This document shows, one piece after another, positions 1-7,150 of a stretch of DNA of 64,000 bases (positions are counted from its first letter, which is position 1; every line of letters begins with the position of its first letter). The stretch covers positions 1,178,001-1,242,000 of the forward strand of contig NZ_JAMLJI010000001.1 of NCBI RefSeq assembly GCF_023712105.1. Reading direction: 5' to 3'. Below the pieces are notes generated by a model. It was given only the letters and a program-made list of their open reading frames with translations, was not told the DNA's origin and ran no database searches. The translations under genes and the position numbers were made by a program. The stretch comes from Larsenimonas suaedae (GTDB taxonomy: Bacteria > Pseudomonadota > Gammaproteobacteria > Pseudomonadales > Halomonadaceae).

Positions 1-314
1 CCGGCGATGTCCTTGATCTTGTTGGCTATCTTGTCCTGAACGCTGATCAGTTCCAGCAGGTCCGAACGGGAGACCGGCAGAAACAGCGTATTGGGCAGGT
101 TTAGGCGAAGCTTGGTCTTGAGTTCGTCCGCCTCGTGCTCGCACTGACTGATCTGGTTGCGAAGCTCTCTCGCCTTGTCCCAGTCATCGCGCAGGGTGGC
201 ATCATAGAAAGCCAGAAGAAGGTCGGCGCTTTCCGTGGTTTTAACTATGTGTTCAAGCAGCGGCTGAAACGGAGAACGCCCGAAAAGCGCTGAAAATGGA
301 TTATGACTTACCAT
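1..314 (-). CDS. PhoU-like DUF47 family protein (TIGR00153), partial
   Basis: This is the N-terminal ~104 residues of a minus-strand gene that runs off the left edge. It begins at an ATG (314) and reads MVSHNPFSALFGRSPFQPL, followed by an alpha-helical, charged sequence (segments such as CEHEADELK and SVQDKIANKIKDIAG). These are typical of the PhoU-like DUF47/TIGR00153 proteins, helical-bundle proteins usually encoded next to a low-affinity Pit phosphate transporter and thought to modulate it. The partner gene would lie outside the window. A -10-like TATACT (minus strand, 348-353) and a 12-bp palindrome (322-333) lie upstream. Family assignment rests on the N-terminus only. Confidence 0.75.
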   Translation of the reverse strand, partial: MVSHNPFSALFGRSPFQPLLEHIVKTTESADLLLAFYDATLRDDWDKARELRNQISQCEHEADELKTKLRLNLPNTLFLPVSRSDLLELISVQDKIANKIKDIA

Positions 315-321
315 GAGAATT

Positions 322-333
322 CAACGTACGTTG
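322..333. promoter_or_regulatory. 12-bp perfect palindrome CAACGTACGTTG
   Basis: A perfect 12-bp palindrome lies between a minus-strand -10-like hexamer TATACT (348-353) and the ATG of the PhoU-like gene (314), so it would fall in that gene's early leader. It could be an operator, but the cognate regulator is unknown. Confidence 0.3.
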
Positions 334-417
334 GGAATGGCGCCGCCAGTATATAAACTGCGCACTCCATCGTCATGAAAAATTAACATTCACCTTTAAA
401 AAGAACGGATCGACACA

Positions 418-1287
418 GTGGCCATCGAGACCGAACTCAAGTTGCAAACGACGCCGGACGCACGTGACGCCCTGATGGCGCACCCACTGTTGAGCGGCCT
501 GAACGCCAAGCACCAGTGGCTTCAAAACACCTACTACGATACGCCCGAGGCCCGGCTCAACGCCCTTAAAATGGCACTGCGGCTTCGCGTCACCGAGCAT
601 GAAATCGTACAGACTTTAAAGACCGCCGGGCGTGAAACGGGCGGCATCAGTCAGCGGGGCGAGTGGGAATGGGTCCGCCCTGCCCCGGAGCTCGACACGA
701 AGGTACTGAATGATCTCGAGGCGGTCGAGCTTGACCAAGCGATACTTGATGCGCTCGAGCCGGTGTTCACGACCGACTTCACGCGCACCAGCTGGGCGCT
801 CGAGTACGAGGGGGTACCGATCGAGGTTGCCTTTGACCAAGGCCACATCGAGGCTCACGGGCGCCGCTGCAGCATTTGCGAGGTCGAGCTCGAGCTGAAA
901 CGCGAAACAACAGATGCCATCGGCGTCTTGGCGCGCTTGGCCACCGCGCTTTCAGAGGCCACACCGCTGCGCCCGGCCAACGCCAGCAAAGCCGCACGCG
1001 CAGGCCGACTTGCCGCCAATCACTGGCCGCTGCCGCCACTCACCCCTACCGATGACTGCGGGCAGTTCGACACGCTGACCGCGGCGCTTGACGCCTTCAG
1101 TGACAGTGATGATCCCACGCATTTGAGCCGAGCGGTTAAAAGCGCCGACGTTCTGGCCACAAGCGACGAGCCGTCGGTGGCAGACGCTGGCAGGACGCTG
1201 TCTCGAGCGCTTCGGGATGGCTCACCGCTGACGCATGAGGCAAGCCTTGCAGGCCTTGCCCTGCTCACGCACTGCTACAGCACTTAA
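418..1287 (+). CDS. CYTH domain protein (inorganic triphosphatase-like)
   Basis: The protein has 289 aa and a GTG start. Residues 4-8 form the ExExK signature (ETELK) of CYTH triphosphate-tunnel metalloenzymes, which bind Mg2+ and a triphosphate inside a beta-tunnel. Alternating acidic/basic strands through about residue 205 (for example CEVELELK) complete the tunnel. Characterised relatives such as E. coli YgiF hydrolyse inorganic triphosphate. YgiF has about 430 aa and carries a C-terminal CHAD domain. Here only about 80 residues follow the CYTH domain, so the CHAD part is absent or reduced to a remnant. It is transcribed divergently from the PhoU-like gene, which would fit a polyphosphate/phosphate theme, but that link is inference. 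Confidence 0.8.
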   Translation: MAIETELKLQTTPDARDALMAHPLLSGLNAKHQWLQNTYYDTPEARLNALKMALRLRVTEHEIVQTLKTAGRETGGISQRGEWEWVRPAPELDTKVLNDLEAVELDQAILDALEPVFTTDFTRTSWALEYEGVPIEVAFDQGHIEAHGRRCSICEVELELKRETTDAIGVLARLATALSEATPLRPANASKAARAGRLAANHWPLPPLTPTDDCGQFDTLTAALDAFSDSDDPTHLSRAVKSADVLATSDEPSVADAGRTLSRALRDGSPLTHEASLAGLALLTHCYST

Positions 1288-1338
1288 GTCGCACGGCCAA
1301 AGATGCGCACCCCCGAAAGTCGCGCACGACCACGAACA

Positions 1339-3291
1339 CTAGGCGCTTGAGGGGGTATAACGAGCTGGCACCGGAAAACGCCCCACCTGCGCTAACAGGT
1401 CCTCGGCCGTTCGGGGTTCGCAATAGACGAACCCCTGAATCGTGTCGACACCGAGCCCGCGAACGATGGCCAGTGTCTCCAGATCCTCGACCCCCTCTAC
1501 CACCACGTCATAGCCCAGTCGAAAGCACAGCTCGCTGACTGACGCCAGGACGTGGCGTTTTCGGGGCAGCGACTTGATATCCTGAATCAGACACTTGTCG
1601 AACTTGATGGTGTCCAGCGGCAATTCACTCAACTGCGACAGCGACGAATACCCACTGCCGAAGTCGTCGAGCGCCACCCGAATGCCCATATCCCGCAGGG
1701 CATTCAGCGTTGCCTGGGCGTGCGCAAGGCTTGCCAGAACAGTCGACTCAGTCACTTCGACCTGAAACCGTGAAGGTGCCACGCCGTAACGGTCCAGCCG
1801 GTCGCTCAGCCACGTCACCAGCGTATCGTCCTGCAACTGCTGGCGAGAGAGGTTCACGTTAAGGGTGAACTCGGTGCCGTAACGCGCCTCGAAAGCCTTT
1901 TCGGTCATTATCGAAAGTGCCCGGTCGATCATGCGCCGGCTCAGCTCATGAATCAGCGCACTCTGTTCGGCTACATCCATGAAGCAGGCGGGCGGCACCA
2001 GTCCGTCGGCCGTCTGTAGGCGCATCAACCCCTCAAAGGCCGTAATGCGCCCTTCTTCTCGCAGACTCACGATCGGCTGGAACAGGCAGCGCACACCATC
2101 ATCGTCAAGCGCCTGACGAATCAATTGCTCGCCGGTACTGGCCTGACGCTCGGAAAGCTCGAGCGCGTCCGAATACTGGCAGCGAAAACCAACCCCCCGT
2201 CGCGCCGCGTATTGGGTCGCCAGGCGCGCCCGCGCACGAATGGACGAGCTCAAAAGCCCCTGTGTGGGCGAAAAGGCGGCCGTCCCCATCGCGTAGGAAA
2301 GCCAGACACGCTTGTTCTTGAACGGTTTAGGCCGGGAAAGTACGCCTTCGATCTCAACAAGGCGTGCCTCGAGCCCGGCCGGGTCGGTGGCCTCAAGCAC
2401 GACGGCAAAGGTGTGCTCGGGCAGAAGTATCAGCGGGGTATTGTCAGGCAACACCTCCGTCAGCTCGTCGCCCAGGTGCTTTAAAAGCCCGTTGACGTAG
2501 TGAGGCAGACTCGATTCCATCACCGAGCACACGTTCGAAAGCCCGATCGAGACCAGACAGAAACGAGCGTTATCCGACGCGCGGCAGGCATCATCCAGCA
2601 GCTGATCGAGCAGTTCGCCGTTCCCGAGGCCAGTGGCCGGGTCGGTGTAGTGCCGGTGCGTAACGTCGGTGTGGGTGCCGATCAGCCAGGTCGGCGCCTC
2701 TCCAGTCATTGCGTCCTTGATGCCGCGGCAATGCATGATCCGCCAGTGGCCGGCGCCATCGAGGATTCGATACTCGAGATCAAGCGTTGGGGTGCGGTCG
2801 GCCAGGTGGTCATCGATCGCGCGGCGAAAGGGCCCACGGTCGTCGGCATGAATACGCGACAGCCACATCGTCGGCGGCTGAGGCTCGGTAAGCGGGGCAA
2901 GGCCTAACGTATTGAACCAGCGGGGCGACAGGTGGATTAGGTCCTGGTCAAGCGCCCATTCGAACACGCCGTCGCGGCTGCCACTCAGGATCAGGTGAAG
3001 TTTTCGGGCGTAACTGTCACGGGCTTCGATGGCGCGCCGCAACAACCCGTCGAGCCCTGTATGTTCCGATGAGCTGCAGGCGCCTGCGCCCTCGATTCGG
3101 TCGAGCAGGACCGCACAAAGCGCCGACAACCGTTCGACACGCGGCATATCGATTCGGTCGAGTAATTCGCCGTGGTCGGTCTCGCACAGAGCGGTTTCCA
3201 GCCGGTCGCTCAGTGTATCCAGCGACTGCTCAACCTCGCGACGCCCCTTATCACTGCGTATGGGTGCCCGGTCGGCACGTGTTTCGCCCAT
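1339..3291 (-). CDS. PAS-GGDEF(degenerate)-EAL c-di-GMP phosphodiesterase
   Basis: The protein has 650 aa. Residues ~95-215 look like a PAS sensor domain (SRDGVFEW through the conserved GTHTDVT end). Residues ~216-375 start with the GGDEF-family DPATGLGN motif, but the active-site loop is PEHTF (about 291-295) instead of GGDEF, so diguanylate cyclase activity is unlikely. Residues ~390-640 are an EAL domain with the metal and catalytic positions kept: EGL (420-422, for EAL), NVNLS, EVTES, DDFGSG (542-547), IKFDK, VVEGVE and IQGF. The prediction is therefore a c-di-GMP-degrading enzyme whose GGDEF part is structural or GTP-sensing. No transmembrane segment is visible, so it should be cytosolic. 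It is divergent from the potassium channel gene. Confidence 0.85.
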   Translation of the reverse strand: MGETRADRAPIRSDKGRREVEQSLDTLSDRLETALCETDHGELLDRIDMPRVERLSALCAVLLDRIEGAGACSSSEHTGLDGLLRRAIEARDSYARKLHLILSGSRDGVFEWALDQDLIHLSPRWFNTLGLAPLTEPQPPTMWLSRIHADDRGPFRRAIDDHLADRTPTLDLEYRILDGAGHWRIMHCRGIKDAMTGEAPTWLIGTHTDVTHRHYTDPATGLGNGELLDQLLDDACRASDNARFCLVSIGLSNVCSVMESSLPHYVNGLLKHLGDELTEVLPDNTPLILLPEHTFAVVLEATDPAGLEARLVEIEGVLSRPKPFKNKRVWLSYAMGTAAFSPTQGLLSSSIRARARLATQYAARRGVGFRCQYSDALELSERQASTGEQLIRQALDDDGVRCLFQPIVSLREEGRITAFEGLMRLQTADGLVPPACFMDVAEQSALIHELSRRMIDRALSIMTEKAFEARYGTEFTLNVNLSRQQLQDDTLVTWLSDRLDRYGVAPSRFQVEVTESTVLASLAHAQATLNALRDMGIRVALDDFGSGYSSLSQLSELPLDTIKFDKCLIQDIKSLPRKRHVLASVSELCFRLGYDVVVEGVEDLETLAIVRGLGVDTIQGFVYCEPRTAEDLLAQVGRFPVPARYTPSSA

Positions 3292-3460
3292 CGTGTTTCT
3301 TCCTTCACCAGCTGCGATCGAATCGATTGTTGCTTATACTTGAACGCTTGCCCCGTGCTCCACCGCGGCAGAACCGAATGCCATCCTTTAGATAACGGCG
3401 CCGGATCGAGGCACTGAATACCCTGCCTGAAGCCCATTTCGCCCTACGCCGGAGACACAC

Positions 3461-4336
3461 GTGACGCACTCATCCCCGTTCACGCCTGCTGAAAAGAGCT
3501 TCAAGGCGCGTGTTTTTCAGATCATCTTCGAATCCGATACCCGCGCCGGGAAAACCTTCGATATCGTCCTGATCACGATGATCCTTCTGAGCGTGACCTG
3601 CGTCCTGCTCGACAGCGTCCCGCATCTGAATCAGCGCTTCGGCACCTATTTCGGCTGGGTCGAATGGGGGTTTACGGGCCTGTTCACGCTCGAGTACCTG
3701 GCGCGTATCTGGTGCCTTGCACAACCCAGACGCTATATCTTCAGCTTCTACGGTGTCATCGACTTCATCAGCATCCTGCCCAGCTGGCTGAGCCTTCTGC
3801 TGCCGGGCGCCCAGACCTTGATGGTCATTCGCATCATGCGTGTACTGCGACTCTTTCGAATTCTGCGTCTGATGGAATTCGTCGGCGAAGGTCGGCTCTT
3901 GATGCAGGCGCTTAACCGAAGCCGACGCAAGATTTTGCTGTTCTTGATCGCAGTGCTGTCGATCATTACCGTGTTCGGCTCATTGATCTATCTGATCGAG
4001 CCGCCCGAGGCGGGCTTTACCAGCATTCCAAGAGCCCTTTACTGGGCGATCGTGACCCTGACCACCGTCGGCTATGGCGACATCGCGCCGATCACACCAC
4101 TGGGCCAGTTCATCTCGGCCATCATGATGATCCTCGGCTATTCGATTCTTGCCGTACCGACCGGAGTGTTCTCCGCCGAGGTCATTCGCACCATTCGGCT
4201 CGATCAGGAATCCGAGGAAGCCTGCCCCGGCTGCGGTCGCGAAGGCCATGACAAGGACGCCAAATACTGCAAGTCCTGCGGCACCTGGCTTGATGAGGAA
4301 ACCGAGGACCCTCGCGAGAAGGCCTCGGACGACTAA
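3461..4336 (+). CDS. Voltage-gated K+ channel-like ion transporter with C-terminal zinc ribbon
   Basis: The protein has 291 aa and a GTG start. It shows the six-helix voltage-gated channel layout. S1 is near residues 33-52. S4 (123-137) has arginines at every third position (RIMRVLRLFRILR). The pore loop carries the selectivity filter TVGYGD (202-207), followed by S6 (~212-240). TVGYGD indicates K+ selectivity. The cytoplasmic tail holds a CxxC-11-CxxC zinc ribbon (C255, C258, C270, C273), which may act as a tetramerisation or sensing module. Such channels set membrane potential and K+ flux, relevant in a halophile. It stands alone, convergent with yciO. Confidence 0.88.
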   Translation: MTHSSPFTPAEKSFKARVFQIIFESDTRAGKTFDIVLITMILLSVTCVLLDSVPHLNQRFGTYFGWVEWGFTGLFTLEYLARIWCLAQPRRYIFSFYGVIDFISILPSWLSLLLPGAQTLMVIRIMRVLRLFRILRLMEFVGEGRLLMQALNRSRRKILLFLIAVLSIITVFGSLIYLIEPPEAGFTSIPRALYWAIVTLTTVGYGDIAPITPLGQFISAIMMILGYSILAVPTGVFSAEVIRTIRLDQESEEACPGCGREGHDKDAKYCKSCGTWLDEETEDPREKASDD

Positions 4337-4339
4337 AAC

Positions 4340-4384
4340 CGAACAAGTCTAAATTAGAGTATTAAGCATATTTAAACTTGTTCG
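4340..4384. terminator. Long inverted repeat between convergent genes
   Basis: CGAACAAGT (4340-4348) and ACTTGTTCG (4376-4384) are perfect complements, and the inner TAAAT/ATTTA extend the stem to 14 pairs with one mismatch. It lies just after the channel stop codon and before the yciO stop, where a bidirectional terminator is expected, but no long T-run follows. Confidence 0.45.
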
Positions 4385-4406
4385 ATTCGCGCATGGGGGT
4401 GGGGCG

Positions 4407-5027
4407 TTACTCGAACGCGGCGCTGTCGCCACGGCCGTGACGTAAAATCACGGGGGGAAGGTCACGAAGATCCACCACGGTGGTGGGCTCGAGATGGCAG
4501 GCACCGCCGTCGATCACAGCGTCCAGATGCGCGCCGAAGCGCTCTTGAATCTCCTCCGGATCAGTCATCGGCAGCGTCTCACCGACCGGAATCAGCGTCA
4601 CGCTCATCATGGCACTGCCAAGGGCGTCCAAGAGCGCGTGCGTAATGACGTGATCGGGCACTCGGACACCAATGGAGCGGCGTTTGGGGTGCAAAAGCAG
4701 CCGCGGCACATCGTTGGTGGCGTCCAGAATGAAGGTATAGGCACCGGGCGTGTGCGCCTTCAACAGTCGAAACACGCTGTTGTCGACCTTGGCGTAGGTG
4801 CCGATGTCGGAAAGATCGGAACACATCAGGGTGAAGTTGTGCCGATCATCGAGCTGGCGCAACCATTTGATCTTCTCGACCGCTTTCTTCTCACCCAGAA
4901 GACACCCCAGCGCGTAGCCGGAATCGGTCGGGTAGGCAATAACGCCCCCCTTGCGAACGATGTCGATCGCCTGCTGGATCAACCGAGGCTGTGGGTTGTC
5001 CGGATGCATACTTAGAAACTGGCTCAT
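4407..5027 (-). CDS. yciO: YciO/Sua5/YrdC family protein (L-threonylcarbamoyladenylate synthase-like)
   Basis: The protein has 206 aa. The open frame extends 68 codons further upstream, but the ATG at 5027 has AAGGA at good spacing and gives the family N-terminus MSQFLSMHPDNPQ. The YrdC fold is recognised from GGVIAYPTDSGYALGC, KWLRQLDDRHNFTLMC, RSIGVRVPDH and the C-terminal STVVDL-like TTVVDL. Relatives (TsaC/Sua5) make threonylcarbamoyl-AMP for tRNA t6A37. YciO is the longer paralogue, whose physiological role is less settled. The gene follows rnm (yciV) on the same strand, as in E. coli, which supports YciO over TsaC. Confidence 0.88.
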   Translation of the reverse strand: MSQFLSMHPDNPQPRLIQQAIDIVRKGGVIAYPTDSGYALGCLLGEKKAVEKIKWLRQLDDRHNFTLMCSDLSDIGTYAKVDNSVFRLLKAHTPGAYTFILDATNDVPRLLLHPKRRSIGVRVPDHVITHALLDALGSAMMSVTLIPVGETLPMTDPEEIQERFGAHLDAVIDGGACHLEPTTVVDLRDLPPVILRHGRGDSAAFE

Positions 5028-5091
5028 GGCGACGTCCTTAAAACAAAGTGATCGTGTAATCGTTGGGCGATCATCAGTATAGACGACCGCT

Positions 5092-5988
5092 CTACCCGGC
5101 TGCGGCCGCGCACCACTCGGCAAGGCGGGGATGAGCCCAGACCGGCGCGATCGCGGTACGTGGAATGGGGCTGAACCGCCCCGGCGTAACCGGCCCGCCG
5201 GGTGCGTGAAAGTCGCTTCCAAGCGAGCCATACATTTCGCGGCGCGTCAGAATCTGGGCCAGGTCGCGGCCACGGTCGGGGTTCTGGAAGCCGCTGACCA
5301 GTTCGGCGCCGATGCAGCCGGCCGCCTGGGCATCATCAAGCAGCGTGACCATCTTCTTGCGGGTAAGCTTATAGCGAAGCGGGTGCGCGATGAGGGCGAC
5401 CCCGCCGCTTGCATCAATCCATGAGGCCGCATCACCAAGGCTTGGCCAGTGCTGTTTGACGTCGCCGGTCTTGCCCGCGCCGAGATACTTCTTGAACGCG
5501 GACTGCACATCATCCACCAACCCCGCCGCGACCAGCGCTCGAGCGAAATCCGGTCGTCCAAGCGCCTCGCGCTCGCCGGCCTGAGCCTGCGCCCTGGCGT
5601 AGGCATCCGTCAGCCCGATGCGTTCAAGCCGCCGCGCGATCTCGACGTTACGTTCGGCGCGAAACCGCGCCTGGTCCGCAAGCCCGGCCGTCAGGGCCAC
5701 CCCGGGCACCTCAGGAAGCAGCGCCACCATATGAATGGTCACGCCGCGCCACTGACACGAGATTTCCGCGCCCGGCAGCACCGCAACGCCTAAACGCTTG
5801 CCCGCCGCGACCGCCTCATCGACGCCCTCGATGGTGTCGTGGTCGGTCAGGGCCATCGCCTGCACGTCGCGGGCAGCGGCCAGCTCGACCAGCTCGGTCG
5901 GCGACAGCGCGCCGTCGGAAGCCGTCGAGTGCATATGAAAATCGAGGCCATAAGCGGCGTCGAGTCGCTCGGGAAGCGCCAGGGGCAT
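5092..5988 (-). CDS. rnm: PHP-domain 5'-3' exoribonuclease / nucleotide phosphatase (RNase AM, YciV family)
   Basis: The protein has 298 aa. The PHP metal-binding motifs are present: HxH at residues 18-20 (DFHMHS), the TDHDT motif, GAEIS, HPLRY, and a C-terminal SDFHAPG. These bind three divalent metals and hydrolyse phosphoesters. The E. coli orthologue (yciV/rnm) degrades short RNAs 5'-3', trims rRNA 5' ends and dephosphorylates 3',5'-bisphosphonucleotides. The gene precedes yciO by 64 bp as in enterics. It is divergent from yciB, leaving a ~150-bp shared promoter region (5989-6140). Confidence 0.87.
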   Translation of the reverse strand: MPLALPERLDAAYGLDFHMHSTASDGALSPTELVELAAARDVQAMALTDHDTIEGVDEAVAAGKRLGVAVLPGAEISCQWRGVTIHMVALLPEVPGVALTAGLADQARFRAERNVEIARRLERIGLTDAYARAQAQAGEREALGRPDFARALVAAGLVDDVQSAFKKYLGAGKTGDVKQHWPSLGDAASWIDASGGVALIAHPLRYKLTRKKMVTLLDDAQAAGCIGAELVSGFQNPDRGRDLAQILTRREMYGSLGSDFHAPGGPVTPGRFSPIPRTAIAPVWAHPRLAEWCAAAAG

Positions 5989-6140
5989 GTTCGAAACTCT
6001 CGCGTCATTGGATGCCGGCGCATCATATCAGCTCGCCGGCCGGGCTGCTCAACCGGGCCAGAGCCGTGCTAAGCTCCTCCCCCACACGCCGGCCCCGGCC
6101 GACCCACGAGCCCACGCCCTCATGGAGATCGCGCTCGCTC

Positions 6141-6707
6141 ATGAAAATGCTGATCGACTTTTTACCCATTGCGGTGTTTTTCATCGTCTACCAAATGACC
6201 AAGGACATCGTTCTTGCCACCGCTGTACTGATTCCGGCCACCATCGCACAGGTTTTGTTTACCTGGTGGCGCTATCGCAAGATCGAAAAGATGCATCTGG
6301 TCACGCTTGCCCTGGTCGTCGTGCTCGGGGGGGCAACGGTTCTTTTCCACAACGGCGACTTCATCAAATGGAAGCCGACCATCGTCAACTGGCTGTTCGG
6401 CGTCGCGTTTCTGCTGTCGCCGCTCTTTGGTGGCAAAACGCTCATTCAACGCATGATGGAAAAGAACCTGACCCTGCCCAAGCAGGTCTGGACTCGGCTC
6501 AATCTGGCCTGGGTCGCCTTCTTTCTCGTGCTCGGCGCCGTCAACATCTTCGTGTTCAAAAGCTTCAGTGAAGAGACCTGGGTCGATTTCAAACTCTTCG
6601 GCATGATGGGGCTGACCCTGCTGTTCATCCTGATGCAAGGGGTCTATCTGGCCCGCCACATGAAGAACAACCCCGATTCCATCAACGCCCCCAATCGCAA
6701 GGAGTAA
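6141..6707 (+). CDS. yciB: Inner membrane-spanning protein YciB (septation protein A family)
   Basis: The protein has 188 aa starting at MKMLIDFLPIAVFFIVY. The open frame reaches further upstream, but this is the conserved family start and GGAG lies 12 bases before it. Five or so hydrophobic helices fill the protein, and KPTIVNWLFG, LFGGKTLIQRMM and LNLAWVAFFL are family-typical. In E. coli YciB interacts with divisome and elongasome proteins and influences envelope shape; in Shigella it is called IspZ/septation protein A. It is followed after 3 bp by yciI, probably co-transcribed. Confidence 0.9.
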   Translation: MKMLIDFLPIAVFFIVYQMTKDIVLATAVLIPATIAQVLFTWWRYRKIEKMHLVTLALVVVLGGATVLFHNGDFIKWKPTIVNWLFGVAFLLSPLFGGKTLIQRMMEKNLTLPKQVWTRLNLAWVAFFLVLGAVNIFVFKSFSEETWVDFKLFGMMGLTLLFILMQGVYLARHMKNNPDSINAPNRKE

Positions 6708-6710
6708 CAC

Positions 6711-7010
6711 ATGCTCTACGCCATCATGACCCAGGATGTGGATGACAGCCTGTCGCTTCGACAAGGCGTTCGCACCGAACATCTGGCACGGTTGAACGCA
6801 CTCAAGGATGAAGGCCGCCTGGTGATGGCCGGCCCCTTTCCGGCCATCGACGCCAATGATCCGGGCGACGCCGGTTTCACGGGCAGCCTGATCGTTGCCG
6901 AGTTCGATTCGCTCGAGACCGCCAAGCGCTGGGCCGATGACGACCCCTACGTCAGCGCCGGTGTCACGGCGTCGGTGAGCGTCAAACCGTTCAAGAACGT
7001 ACTGCCATGA
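6711..7010 (+). CDS. yciI: YciI family protein
   Basis: The protein has 99 aa, a small ferredoxin-like alpha/beta protein. [17 protein letters not shown], the VRTEHLARL segment with its central His, GPFPA, and the closing [10 protein letters not shown] match YciI. The family resembles muconolactone isomerase, but no substrate is established. It is directly downstream of yciB, so translation is probably coupled. Confidence 0.9.
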   Translation: MLYAIMTQDVDDSLSLRQGVRTEHLARLNALKDEGRLVMAGPFPAIDANDPGDAGFTGSLIVAEFDSLETAKRWADDDPYVSAGVTASVSVKPFKNVLP

Positions 7011-7020
7011 GCGGCCATGA

Positions 7021-7047
7021 GGTTATCCACGCCTTCTGTGGATAACC
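7021..7047. repeat. Inverted DnaA-box-like pair
   Basis: GGTTATCCAC (7021-7030) and GTGGATAACC (7038-7047) are perfect 10-bp complements around a 7-nt loop. The minus-strand arm reads TTATCCACA, a perfect DnaA-box consensus; the plus-strand arm reads TTATCCACG, one mismatch. It is just downstream of yciI and could also be a hairpin. Confidence 0.55.
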
Positions 7048-7056
7048 ATGTGAAGA

Positions 7057-7099
7057 GCCCGCGGATGACTCGACACATCGGTGTCATCATGCCGCGGGC
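7057..7099. repeat. Long GC-rich imperfect hairpin
   Basis: GCCCGCGG (7057-7064) pairs with CCGCGGGC (7092-7099). Inside, ATGA/TCAT and GACAC-atcg-GTGTC extend it to a ~17-bp interrupted stem. It could end yciB-yciI transcription or structure the mnmC leader. The nearest T-run is about 14 nt beyond the stem, too far for a canonical terminator. Confidence 0.45.
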
Positions 7100-7150
7100 G
7101 CGCTATTGTCCAATTTTTGATCACTCACTTCTGCGACCGCTCAATCCCTC

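Noticed and set aside
418..1287. Truncated or frameshifted YgiF
   Set aside because: The CYTH domain is complete and the frame is clean; short CYTH proteins without CHAD exist, so I treat it as a normal variant rather than a pseudogene.
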